This document shows, in pieces, positions 33,163-43,220 of a DNA stretch of 64,000 nt. The first letter of the stretch is position 1. The number at the start of each line of letters is the position of its first letter. A model generated the notes under the pieces. It was not told the origin of the DNA. It searched no databases and saw only the letters and a list, made by a program, of their open reading frames with translations. The translations under genes and the position numbers were made by a program. Location of the stretch: the NCBI GenBank assembly GCA_037349105.1, contig JAYJMM010000018.1:1-64000 (forward strand), read 5' to 3'. The stretch comes from Limnomonas spitsbergensis. Its lineage: Eukaryota > Chlorophyta > Chlorophyceae > Chlamydomonadales.

Positions 33163-33299
33163 GGCAACAAGCAGAACACAAGGAGGGCATGGTAGCGGAG
33201 AAACTTCGTCAGCTTGGATGCATATAATGAAGCATGAGCATGACTCCATCTTGCTGGGGTGGACTACCGGTACCATAATTGTCAAAGGCACGAGATGAA

Positions 33300-34395
33300 T
33301 GTCGCCCCCTATGCCAGCCCACCATCATGGTCCCGATGTGGCGCAGAGCTGGAAACAATGTGAAATGGGGTGATGAAATGCGAGCTTGTCCTATTCCCTT
33401 GGCCAGTGCGCTTTTGAAGCCACGCCACCTCTAAAAGGAGCCACTGGCTCGCCTGCAAGGAAGGGATGCGCCTTTTCATTGGGTTGCTTTTAAGTCCAAC
33501 GGGGAATCAAAGGTGATGCATGGGACAAGTGCCCGCAAACGGTTTGAACAATATGATGACGGTGATAGTGTTGCCTCGGCAACTCACCCTCTTCAGCCAC
33601 CTTTGTAGCCTCATCATGGTCCTTGTTCATGCTGACGGAGAGGAAGTGCTTCATGCTCCACCTGTTGGACACATGGAGGCCGACCACCCTGCCGGAAGGT
33701 GAGCAAAAATGGGCATGGATTTGAATTTAGTGGCTAACTCAACTGCCTGTGCCCCCAATTGGATTTGCAAACTGGATCGTTTGTGGCATGTTAGTTGTTT
33801 ATAGTGAGGTTCGACTCTATTTCACATTTTCAGCTATACACTCCAGAAATCATGCAGGGATCTTGAGCTTGTACCGGAGCCTGTACTGACCGAGACCCAC
33901 AATTTTGCCATTGCCAATTAACTTTCCGCCTTAATCAAACATTTTGTTTAATCACACCCGTTCCAAAATAAGAAGCACGTAAACGAAGGAGACAAGAATG
34001 CACTGAACGGACCAAGTTTGAGTTGGCGTAAACCCTGACCCAGCCGGCGTGGCAGGATAATTTTGGAAATAAGCTCGGGCAGGTAGTTTGTGAAACAATC
34101 CTCGATGCACAAGAAAGTACACCAACCAACTGTCGCCCAACTCACGCTCCCAGGATTCTATACGGCGCCCACTTTTGGCTCGGATCACACCCAATGCGAG
34201 CGCGCCCCTGTTCCACGAGGCGTGAGATGGAGGAAGAATGGCAAAGGTTGTGCGTGTGTACTGGAGATTTCCCCAACGTTTTTCCTGTCGCCTATTTCAT
34301 TTCTTTCGTGCGTTCTTTCTTTGTAGTCTATTTCATTTTAACCTCGCGTTCTTTACTCTCCCTCGCCCACGAACTATGGAAGTAGCACATGTTTT
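33300..34395. other. No recognised genes
   Basis: I see only short scattered open frames on both strands and no domain, intron-consistent gene model or repeat that I can support. Confidence 0.35.
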
Positions 34396-34476
34396 TTCCC
34401 GTGTGAAGTGAAAAGGAGCGTAAGGGATAACAGGGGGGTAAATGGGTATGTAGGTATGTAGGTAGGGGACTGAATC
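34396..34476 (+). repeat. Solo copy of the 35.0/36.2 kb inverted-repeat end
   Basis: TCCCGTGTGAAGTGAAAAG, GCGTAAGGGATAACAGG and GGTATGTAGGTATGTAGG match the left inverted repeat at 35,047 in the same orientation. It is probably the end of another copy of the same transposon family. Confidence 0.6.
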
Positions 34477-35046
34477 AAAATATTTTCGACATAGCCCCCC
34501 CGGGCGGCCGTAGTTCGCTAAGGTCGCGGGGGGGAAGCCTCGGAGTCACCCCGTATCCGTCAACGGTCTGTCAGCCCGATGTTTCTGGAACGTCACGGAA
34601 ACTGTATGCCCTACAGCGCAAGTCAACCGGCTGTATATATGAAGTTTATTTCTGTTAGACCTCAACGGCCGAGGTGCATAAATGAGAAACCCAGCTACCA
34701 AGGTTGGATCTCACAACGGATGACATAAGGTGTCACGCGAGAACTGCAACTTCGCTTTAACACTATGCGCAATTTGATGCGCATCATTAACAACACACAC
34801 TTGGCCAGCGATAGAGGTGTGACAAATATTTTGAAATCCTGCAACATGGCGAGGGGGTTTACATGGCGTCTATGGGATCCAGGTGACCCCATGGGGTCTA
34901 GGTGACCCCGTCCGCGCCTGCACCTGAAAAGTCACATACCCGACTGCTCTGCCGTTTTTTATGCTGCGCATCAAGACCTCTGATTACTTGTCTTTACCGT
35001 TTGAAGCAAAATGTGTGCGTTGCATCATGCTTGACTTCCTTTTCTG

Positions 35047-36190
35047 TTCCTGTTTGAAGTGAAACAGAACCTAAGGGATACTAGGGGGGTGAAATGGGTA
35101 TGTAGGTAGGTAGGTAGGTGAGTGACTAAGTAAAAAGAGATCTTCTCCAAATTAAATAAAATTTGTCGCAATGGATCACGCACGGTCTGCTTGAAGCAAT
35201 CACCGTGTCAAAAGGATGAAGAAGTGTGAATTACGACTTTCAGCCCGAAAATGTGTTCAAATGCTAATGTTTTCCGCAGCCATCGCATTCAAGCTACGCT
35301 TAATTTTCGCAGGGTCGCTGGTAATGTTTCGGTAGGCTTTCGTCTGTAGCTCGCAAAGCTTTGCGACGTTGTCCCGAAGCGTGGTAAGCGGGCTGTGTGA
35401 ATTACGACTGTCCCCCGAATATCCGTTGGAAATCCTATTTTTCGTAGCCAGCGCTGACCAGTTTCGCTTATTTCTGCTGTCGACGTCAAGTTTTCGGTAG
35501 CATTTCGACATTCTTTCGCAAAGTGTCCGCGATCAGCCCGCGATGCTTCGCTGTTCGGCGGTAGCGAAGTTTATCGGTAGCCTTTCGTGAGTCTGACGCT
35601 GATTTTTCGCTGTCAATGTCGATTGTTTCGGTAGTCTTTCGAGAGTCCTTGCAAGCCGTTAGCGATGTTGTTCCGTCGTTAGGGGAAAGTGGAAAGCCCT
35701 TGGTGAAGTGGAAAGCCCTAGGGTGAAGTGGAAAGCCCTTGTGTGAAGTGGAAAGCCTTGGGGTGAATGAAGTGGAGAGCCCAGGGGTGAAATGGAAAGC
35801 CCTGGGGTGAAGTGGAAAGCCCTCGGATGGAGTGGAAAGCCCGAGGGTGAAGCAAGTGGAAAGCCCTGGGGTGAAGTGGGAAGCCGGGGTGGAGAAAAAA
35901 GTCTGGGTGAAGCGGAAAGCTCATATTTACTTGTTTGGAGTGTTACGGTGATGCGCTAGGTTCCCGTGTGAAGCGTAGCGTAACGTAAGGGATATTCCCG
36001 CGTGAAAAGTCGCAATTCACACATTTTCATACTTTTGTCACGGTGAATACATTTTTACGCAGTACGTGCATGATCCATTGCATCAATATTATTTCAATTG
36101 GAAAAGATTTATTTTTACTCAATCAGACACATACCTACATAAACATTTTACCCCTAGAATCCCTTACGTTCCGTTTTACTCCACACGGGA
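35047..36190. mobile_element. Non-autonomous inverted-repeat element (~1.1 kb)
   Basis: The sequence starting at 35,047 (TTCCTGTTTGAAGTGAAACA, then CTAAGGGATACTAGGGG and ATGTAGGTAGGT) is repeated in inverted form at 36,112-36,190 (revcomp: TCCCGTGTGGAGTAAAACGG, GTAAGGGATTCTAGGGG, ATGTAGGTATGT). The ~79 bp imperfect terminal inverted repeats enclose about 985 bp with no transposase, including a minisatellite. A further partial end at 35,961-36,000 (TTCCCGTGTGAAGCG...) suggests nested copies. The exact ends and target duplication could not be set, so the superfamily is unknown. Confidence 0.55.
35683..35925 (+). repeat. Minisatellite, ~20 bp GGTGAAGTGGAAAGCCCT unit
   Basis: About 11 imperfect tandem copies of GGTGAAGTGGAAAGCCCT with 2-6 bp of variable spacing. 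An isolated copy occurs at about 36,552 (GAAAGTGGAAAGCCCC). The array lies inside the inverted-repeat element. The apparent 'HPRAFH' minus-strand ORF over it is a product of the repeat. Confidence 0.85.
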
Positions 36191-36937
36191 ATTAATTAAT
36201 CACGAGCGAAGTCTCTGGCGTTTTACGGTATTGCGCATGGGCTGGCCTGTCTCTCAATGCGTCAAAATATGCACTCACGGGGGCCGCTCATCATGCAGCC
36301 CTGACAGGGCTTGCCCACACTCTTGCTGAGCAAACCGCCCTTCTCCAAGCCATCGGTAGTATTGCGATGGATATATATTGTTTATCGCCAAATCTTCGTG
36401 TTATCAGCGGTCCCTCCAGGTAAACTGATCCCTAGGAGTCCGGAATATGTCGCACAATTAGCGATGGGCACGCATTTTGTACGCACCTTGCTTGCAACTT
36501 TTATCCATTACCCTCCCAAACGCAAAGTTCCTATAAGGGAAACCTGGGGGGAAAGTGGAAAGCCCCTGGGGCGAACCGACCCACGGGAGGGCCAGGATTT
36601 GTCACTTGCTCCTTTCGATCCGCACACGTACAAAAACGCACCTTTCTTTCCTATTTTCGCTCGTTTTCGGGATATTTTTAATACCGAGCAAGTGTGTTGA
36701 TTTCAAGACCAAAAATGGTGTCGATACCGTATTTTGGTACTACAAGAATCACTGGTAGCCGCAGGGCGGCTTGCCAAAGGTTTTCCGACAAAACTGATTA
36801 CTAAAAAGAACGCTGTGTGTGGTTGCCTCCGCATTCAAGCCACATTTAACACAAAGGAAGGCGTCCTTAATGCCGGAGTGCTATGTTGGGCCCTCCGCTG
36901 CTGGGCCCTTGCTCACAATCACACTATCCGCACTCAC
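36191..36937. other. No recognised genes
   Basis: Short open frames only. I see no domain and no repeat apart from one minisatellite-like unit near 36,552. Confidence 0.3.
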
Positions 36938-37103
36938 GTCAGGATAGTCAGAACCCAGTTAATCCAGAGAACAGCGCCCATAAAGCCACACTCCTCGGCG
37001 TTGAACATCGCCGCCATGCTCATGCTCCACGTGGAATTGGACTCGTCAGTGTTGATTGGGTATTTCTTCTCCTTGCACATTTGACGTTGGAACATCATGT
37101 GGC
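36938..37103 (-). CDS. Candidate internal exon of a membrane-type protein
   Basis: On the minus strand an acceptor-like GACTGCAG (37,104-37,111) precedes 166 bases open in one frame and ending at a strong donor, GAC|GTGAGTGC (GT at 36,937-36,936). The encoded peptide reads HMMFQRQMCKEKKYPIN, then TWSMSMAAMFNAEECGFMG and a hydrophobic end AVLWINWVLTILT, which looks like protein sequence rather than noise. Flanking exons were not identified. It could be an isolated gene fragment left between repeats. Confidence 0.4.
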
Positions 37104-37145
37104 CTGCAGTCACCACATAGCAGGAGTTAGGCCAGCCAGCCATTG

Positions 37146-37455
37146 ACTACACCTGTTCTGTGTGTTTACCTGTTCTGTGTGTTCTGTGTGTTCTTTGTGC
37201 TCTACTTGTTCTGTGTGTTATGTGTGTGCTGTGTGCTCTGCCTGTTCTGTGTGCTCTATCTGTTCTGAGTATTCTGAGTGTTCAGTGTGTTCGACTTATT
37301 CTGAGTATGGTATTCAGCCTGTTCTGTGTGTTCTATGTGTTCTGCTTGTTATACCAATTCTGTGTACTACTTGTCATGTGTCCAATGTCTTGCCCTGTGC
37401 GTGCTCCGCGTGTTCTACCTGTTCTACGTGCTATGTTCTATGTGTTTTTGTGATT
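37146..37455 (+). repeat. Degenerate TGTTCTGTG minisatellite
   Basis: Roughly 310 bp made of 9-15 bp variants of TGTTCTGTGTG / TACCTGTTCTG. On the plus strand it reads as Val-Leu-Cys repeats in all frames, so the ORFs over it are not genes. The reverse complement of the same motif forms the array at 37,930-38,445. Confidence 0.85.
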
Positions 37456-37539
37456 CTGCTACCTCCCCGAAACCCCGCAATACGGAAGAGGCTCGCGCCC
37501 TGGCACCCTGCCATCCCCGGGAAACTACACAAGAGGCGG

Positions 37540-37855
37540 AAGTTGCCGCACCTTTACCCCGCCTCCCGCCAAACATGTGAAGGCAAGGGCTGTTGCACAT
37601 GCACCCCGCCTCCCGCCCAAACGAATTCAAAGGCATCAGTAGCATCAGCTGCTGCCCATGCACCCCGCCTCCCATCCCCAAAAGTTGTAAGACTTGAGTT
37701 GCTGCCCACATACTCCGCTTCATGCCCCAAAAGTTTGAAAACAGGGGTTGCTGACCATGCACCCCACTTCCCACACAAAAAATGTAAAGCGATGGTTTGC
37801 TGCCCATGCACCCCGCCTAAACAGATATGGTTTGCTGCCCATGCACCCTTCACCC
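37540..37855 (+). repeat. ~60 bp degenerate repeat, CCATGCACCCCGCCTCCC
   Basis: Five to six imperfect copies of a unit containing GTTGCTGCCCATGCACCCCG and CCTCCCGCCCAAA followed by A-rich spacer. They lie exactly between the two mirrored minisatellites. No coding potential is claimed. Confidence 0.7.
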
Positions 37856-37857
37856 AA

Positions 37858-37925
37858 ATCCTTAATCCTTAACCCTACGACAAACCCCCGTTATACCCTT
37901 AACTCTAAAACCCTTAACCCTTAAC
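37858..37925 (+). repeat. Short telomere-like CCCTTAA tract
   Basis: AATCCTTAACCCTACG and AAACCCTTAACCCTTAACC occur within 70 bp. This resembles interstitial telomeric repeat of the C-rich strand, with CCCTTAA or CCCTAAA-like units, but only about five imperfect units are present. Confidence 0.45.
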
Positions 37926-37929
37926 CGAC

Positions 37930-38445
37930 TTATAGAACAGGCAGACCGCTTAGAACAAACTGAACACTTGGAACCGACAGAACACCTAGATCAGGCAGAA
38001 CAGGGAGAACACCTAGAACAAGCATAACACCTAGAACATGCAAAACGCCTAGAACATGGAAAACACCTAGAACATGCAGATCTCCTAGAACAGGGAGAAC
38101 ATCTAGAACGGGCAGAACATGCAGAACATTTATAAGAGACAGAATGCCTAGAACAGGCAGAACACTTAGAACGGGCAGAACACTTAGAATGAACAGGCAG
38201 AACACTTAGAACGGGCAGAACACTTAGAACTGGCAGAACTCATAGGACAGGAAGAACACTATGAACAGGCAGAACTCATAGGACAGGAAGAACACTTAGA
38301 ACAGGCAGAACTCCTAGAATAGGCAGAACACTTAAAGTAGGCACAACACCTAAAACAGGCAGAACACTTAGAACAGGTAGAACACCTACAATAGGCGGAA
38401 CACTTGGAACAGAGAGAACAACATAACACCTAGAACAGGCAGAAC
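37930..38445 (+). repeat. Minisatellite AGAACAGGCAGAACACTT, mirror of the 37.1 kb array
   Basis: About 515 bp of ~20 bp units (AGAACAGGCAGAACACTTAG and variants such as AGAACATGCAAAACGCCTAG). It is the reverse complement of the motif at 37,146-37,455, so the two arrays form a large imperfect inverted repeat around the 37,540-37,925 core. Confidence 0.85.
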
Positions 38446-38602
38446 ACAAAGAGCATACCGTAACAAAAGAAATGCGTGGTTGATATGGATACGGTTGGTT
38501 GGGCTCAGAACAGCCAATAACATAGAACACATAATAACAACATATGAAGACAGATGTGAGTTCTAAAACAAATAAGTCCCCATTGGCCTTTTGTCCACCC
38601 GG

Positions 38603-38830
38603 CTACCATCCTGACCTACCAACAACTGTAGCCATGAGAGTAGTCCCTGCTGCAACCCCCATAGCTATTCCAAGGAGCTTCTGATGGAGATACCAGATCG
38701 CTGAAACCGTGTCCGCGAGGCAGGCCCTGGACCCCGCTTTCACAGCTGTTGCATTTGAGACGGCAGCTTGGAACGTGGCATCCAGGGAATGCCTGTTGTG
38801 ATTGAGGAGCATGGCCAGGGTGTGAGCCAT
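38603..38830 (-). CDS. Small ORF with C-terminal hydrophobic segment, unknown
   Basis: ATG at 38,830 to TAG at 38,603, 75 codons, with even codon use and no simple repeats, unlike its neighbours. The C-terminal third (LLGIAMGVAAGTTLMATVV) would form one membrane helix; before it lies an alanine/serine-rich helix. It could be a small tail-anchored protein or the last exon of a larger gene. The adjacent minisatellite (to 38,445) is downstream of it. I recognise no family. Confidence 0.35.
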   Translation of the reverse strand: MAHTLAMLLNHNRHSLDATFQAAVSNATAVKAGSRACLADTVSAIWYLHQKLLGIAMGVAAGTTLMATVVGRSGW

Positions 38831-39902
38831 GTCATGATTCGAGTGAGAGACATCATGATAGATCGCTCATGCCATTCGTGCATGCAAGGCAAGGTAGCAC
38901 GATATGGTCTTTGATTGGGGCCGATATATCATATCATATTATATCAGCGATACGATACAATGGTAAATATGATCTGATATGGTATCAGCTTCACCTTGCA
39001 TGGCCATGGGTATGGTGAATTGGAAATGGGTTGGGAATAGGGCTCTCTGGTGATGCAAGCCGTTCTACGCTACGGTATAACGGGCCCAATTATTGCAAGT
39101 TTGTTCAACGTTTAAAGCATTTACCATGGAAAATATGGATGCATGGGCGTATGGTCACTCTTGGGCCTTGGCTGTAGGGTTCAGTTAGTTCAGTGGGAGC
39201 GCAAGCATGGTGCATGTAGCCATGTCGGTGCATCATATATATGTCAGCATGTGAATTGGGTCTATGCGACACTTGCTTTGTGCATGGGGGTAATGTAAAT
39301 GTTGAATGCATGGGCATGTCCGTCCTCGTGAATTCTGCAATTTTGTTGCAAAGACCAGTTATTGACTGAAACTACCTTGATGCATAGTGCGCACCTGCTC
39401 TCGTCCCTGCTGAAAATGTGCTTCAGCGCCACAAAAAACAATGTCACGCGCAGAGAGAATCTGGCGAAGAAGCCCAAGGGTACCAAGGGCTGCTCCTCCT
39501 GAACAGCCGTGTCTCGCCTCTGTATACCTAGGGTACCCAGCATTGTTTTATATGTTTATTTCTTTCTGTTGGATGGACTCCAATGAGAGGGGAAATGATT
39601 TATACCAACCGGTAGTGCGATTTTGGTTTACGAGAAATCTGGATCTGGCTGGCTGAGGGTAAGGGGCGGTCTCTATTTACGTTATTACCAAATCTTTGAA
39701 TTGATTTGATATCGGAACGAGTCGCCTGAAGGTTCGCGTGCCTCACCTGCAAAGTCGTACTTTGCGTGTTTTCCGTGTCCTTCGCCCTGAGGCCGTGGTG
39801 CTCTAATCTTCTATCCCCTTCATCAAGGGTCTTGTCCTGGGTCAGCAGAGAGCGTGAATGTTTTCATATGCTCTCATCTCCATGCCATACATGTATTAAA
39901 AG
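38831..39902. other. No recognised genes; AT simple-sequence patch
   Basis: The stretch 38,915-38,995 is a GATATATCATATC-type simple-sequence patch. Elsewhere there are only short open frames without recognisable domains. Confidence 0.3.
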
Positions 39903-40190
39903 CATGGCATGGCCAACACACAGTCCCAAGCTGACACCCCCTTCCACTATCGAGGCCCACAAGGGGTGTTGGCCGGGGGGTTGGATCTCTCCTGTATTTG
40001 CTTCAAAATACGGGAGAGGTTGTGTCTCTTTTTTCTGCATGATTTGTCTCTTTTTGGGTCTGGGAAGGCCCCCCTGTCTGGAAATTCCTGCTCACAGAAT
40101 CTGCCATGCACTGAGTGATGTTCATGTTTCACCCACCCTACCTCTAGGTGGCTGCAGGCCATAGATTCGGGATGCATGCTGCGGGCGATG
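39903..40190 (+). repeat. Direct repeat, first copy
   Basis: CATGGCATGGCCAACACACA, AGCTGACACCCCCTTCCAC, CCACAAGG, GGATCTCTCC and, 130 bases later, TAGGTGGCTGCAGGCC match in the same order a second copy at 40,966-41,170. A third, shorter version of the GGATCTCTCCC part is near 41,258. Confidence 0.65.
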
Positions 40191-40965
40191 AGGGGGGCGA
40201 CCCTCATGCAATAACTGCTGCTGCCACGGGCTATGAGAAAGCTGCAGCTGCAGCTGCGGGCTCCGGGCAGGACGCCCTTTCCGCCTCAGGCTTCTTGGAG
40301 GCGCCTCTGCCGCCGCTGCGGGCGCTGGGCAGGGAGCCGCGGGCACCGGGCAGAGCACTAATGCCGCCGCCATGCGCTCGGGTCCGGGTGCCTCTGAAGC
40401 CACGGGCTCATACCAGGATGCCTCTTCTGCCACAGGCTCCGACATAGCTGTTGTTGAGGCTACGCTGCCATTCCTGCTGAGGCCCCCGCGCCGTCATCCG
40501 CTGTTGTTGTTGCTGCTGCCACAGCTGCTACCCCCGCGGTGTCAGCGGCTGCTGCAGCGGAAAGGAAACAGGCTGCCCCTCCTGGGGGTTCCCTCGCGCT
40601 GCCCCACGCTGCTGCTGCCACCGCTCCGTCCCCTGCGGTGAAAGTGACTGCTGCCGAGGAAAGGGAGCAGGCGGCCACTGTTGCCCAGCCCCCCGCGTCG
40701 CCCCCCGCTTCAGGTGCTGAGGTGAGGAGGCTCGGCGCGCCTTCAAGACTGTGTCGCCATGTGGAAGATGATGAGAACCTTGAGTCTATGGGCCTGCCTC
40801 GTTTAGCTGCAATGCCATGCATGCCCATATCATTTGGACTGATCATGTGCAAGACCTTGGCGTTGCACATGGAGTTCAGCTCTTCAAAAAGAGCCTGGCT
40901 TTTGTCAGAGTCAGAGAGCATGATCGCTGCTCCATGAGCTCTGCTCTTTATATCTTTCTCATATG

Positions 40966-41170
40966 CATGACATGGACACCATGCAGTCCCTAGCTGACAC
41001 CCCCTTCCACCACCAAGGACCACAAGGCACATTGGATGGGGGAGTGGGATCTCTCCCGCCTTGCGCATTAACATGTATCCCTTTGCTACCTCTGATGGTC
41101 CTTTCCCCCCTGCCCGCCCCGTAGGTGGTTGCAGGCCTCATATTCGAGATGCCAGCCTCGCGGGGCTCGA
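40966..41170 (+). repeat. Direct repeat, second copy
   Basis: Second copy of the repeat at 39,903-40,190 (AGCTGACACCCCCTTCCACC, GGGATCTCTCCCG, GTAGGTGGTTGCAGGCC). About 775 bp of GC-rich DNA with alanine-rich open frames on both strands lies between the copies. The unit may be an unclassified dispersed repeat. Confidence 0.65.
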
Positions 41171-42598
41171 GCATCTCCACCGACAGCCGCGACCGCAGGG
41201 AGCCAGGCTGGCACTCACTTCAACCAAAGGCCAGCAGGTGGGGTTGCATGGGATTGGGATCTCTCCCAATCCTTTCGCTTCAACATGGTCCTCCCGCACC
41301 CCGTCGGCTATTCCTAATGGCTCCCTCCTTTCAGGTTATCCAGTACGGCCGTCTGGGTCAAAATCCCGTACCGTTTACAGTTTCGTAGAATCGTTTAACA
41401 ATACTTTGCCATGTTAAAACACTGTGTCGGCCATTTTCTTACCTGTCCGGCTGTTTTGGCCGTATCGTATCCGTATCCGTACTGTACCGTTTGATCGTAC
41501 CGTATCTCCTTACCAGCTAACCCTGCCTCCTTTGCACCCTCCTGTTCGGCCATGCCTCTCGGCTATTGCTTACAACATTGGTCCTCCGTTCCCCCCTATT
41601 TTACCCCCTCTTTTACCTCATCTCTCAACCCCTCTGTCCCCCCTCACTCCCCCACGTGTGCCTCTGCAACGGCCTACTTTCTCCCCCACATTATTTTCCA
41701 AATCTGCACACTTTTCCATGTCTCTCCTGCCTGTGGTGAAGGCATGCCCCCTTGCCTCCTCCTCAGCACGGGCCGTTAAGCCTGCCTTTCACCTCACGCC
41801 TTCCAACCCTATCATTCTTGGCCTCGCCCGCTCCCAACACATGGGCCTGCCTCCTCCCCTTCCTTTCCCCTCCTCCCCCGAATCCCCTCCCTATCCGTTA
41901 GCGTATTGATCCTCTCTCGAGGAAGGCAGCCTCGCACAGTGTCAAGGAAGGCCTCAATCATCGTCGCATTGCAGGGGCTGTTCCACAATGACCCGCCACC
42001 CGAGGTCGCCGAACACGCTTGGGGCCGGGTCATCATCGATCATTATGACAGACCCCCCCCCTATTTACCAGCCAATCAGGGTTGATTCCTGACTGAACAC
42101 GTTTGGGGCTGAGGGGGCTATCAACGTAATTATCAGGGTGACGCATGTTGATAAGTAGTGACATTTCCTACCTATCAGGCATACGTTGATTGGCAGATTA
42201 TCATGCACTCATGCAGGCTATTTAGTAGCATGTTAAGTGCTTTAATCAGGCTGATTGCCCCGGTCTATTATTTAAGACCAGATTTTTTACCCGTACAATT
42301 CTCCCGTACATATTGTCGCGTACGGCATCGCAGTAGAATAATTAGAATAAAGACCAGATTTTTCGACCCGTACAAACCGACAGGCAACCGACCAGGTGTC
42401 ACTGGTGCCAAATCGTCGCCATAGCCTCGCAGGAATGTATTCGCCTCTACTGCGCATGTTTAATGGGCTGCTACTAACCCTCGTAACTATTTGATTGGAA
42501 CAGCGAATGAAAACAGCGAGTCAGCAAGACCCTGCCAGGATGGCAAGGTTGGTTACCGCTGACAACTGAGTTTCAAATGTTCACACGTTCACACGTCT
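41171..42598. other. No recognised genes; pyrimidine-biased stretch
   Basis: 41,500-41,900 is strongly C/T-biased on the plus strand (runs such as CCCCCCTATTTTACCCCC), which gives spurious proline-rich open frames. I see no gene or classified repeat in the rest. Confidence 0.35.
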
Positions 42599-42599
42599 C

Positions 42600-42876
42600 C
42601 AGTGTCGGAACGCGAGGAATCTGTCGTCGTAATCGGGCGTTGCTATCGAAGTTGCGGGAATTTTAAATCATTACCATCGTCGTCTAAGCTAAAGACAAAA
42701 AAAGAAATTGATGGTGTTATGAAAGAGATCACTGTTGGGAGGGAGTACGAGTGTGTCCGGGTTGGGAATTTTACCAGCATTGAGAGGTACATGTACCCTG
42801 TTCGCTTAGCTTATGCCCGCACTGTATTTAAATACAAGGTGAACTGTAACCGGAAAACTTTTCATCCACGTGGAAG
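42600..42876 (+). CDS. Candidate exon, unknown protein
   Basis: An acceptor-like CGTCTCCAG ends at 42,599, and an open frame of about 92 codons runs to a donor-like GGAAG|GTATTG at 42,877. The peptide (KTKKEIDGVMKEITVGREY, then VGNFTSIERYMYPVRLAYA) has ordinary protein composition. It may be an upstream exon of the gene at 43,221. However, its frame at that donor does not fit the next exon's phase; a donor at 42,846 would fit. It may equally be a separate gene or chance. No family is recognised. Confidence 0.35.
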
Positions 42877-43220
42877 GTATTGAGACGCCTGGCGAAGCCT
42901 ATGTTGCATTCTCTAGACCCACCTCCCTCGAAAATGTGACCGTTCTCCCCGCATGTGTCACCCTTGTCCCATCAATGTGTATCCCCCATAACCCAACGGA
43001 CCACGACTTGCAGCTTTAGCTGCTAGGGTTCAGGGATGACTATTATCAGCAGTAAATAGTTTTGCTCTACTTGGCAGTGGAAGCGCAAAGGTTTTGCGAA
43101 GTTTTGTTTGCGGATATTTTATTTTATTTAGCATGTACGAACCTAACGACACAGCATCTTCCTGATATAAGATATGATGAGGCATGCATAACTGTGAGTC
43201 TCTTTCCCTGTGTTCTTCAG

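Noticed and set aside
35718..35924. His/Phe/Pro repeat ORF on the minus strand
   Set aside because: It is a translation artefact of the GGTGAAGTGGAAAGCCCT minisatellite.
37858..37925. A true chromosome-end telomere
   Set aside because: Only about five imperfect units occur, in the interior of a contiguous sequence; it is at most an interstitial remnant.
37160..38530. Val-Leu-Cys-rich and Leu-Pro-Val-Leu-rich ORFs that look like membrane proteins
   Set aside because: They are translations of the two minisatellites and are open in several frames at once.
40148..40937. Alanine/proline-rich ORFs on both strands as a gene
   Set aside because: They are explained by GC-rich GCTGCTG-type composition; both strands are open, and no homologous copy or domain supports either.
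41424..41909. Proline/leucine-rich ORF of 161 codons
   Set aside because: The underlying DNA is pyrimidine-biased simple sequence. There is no start context, domain or splice support.
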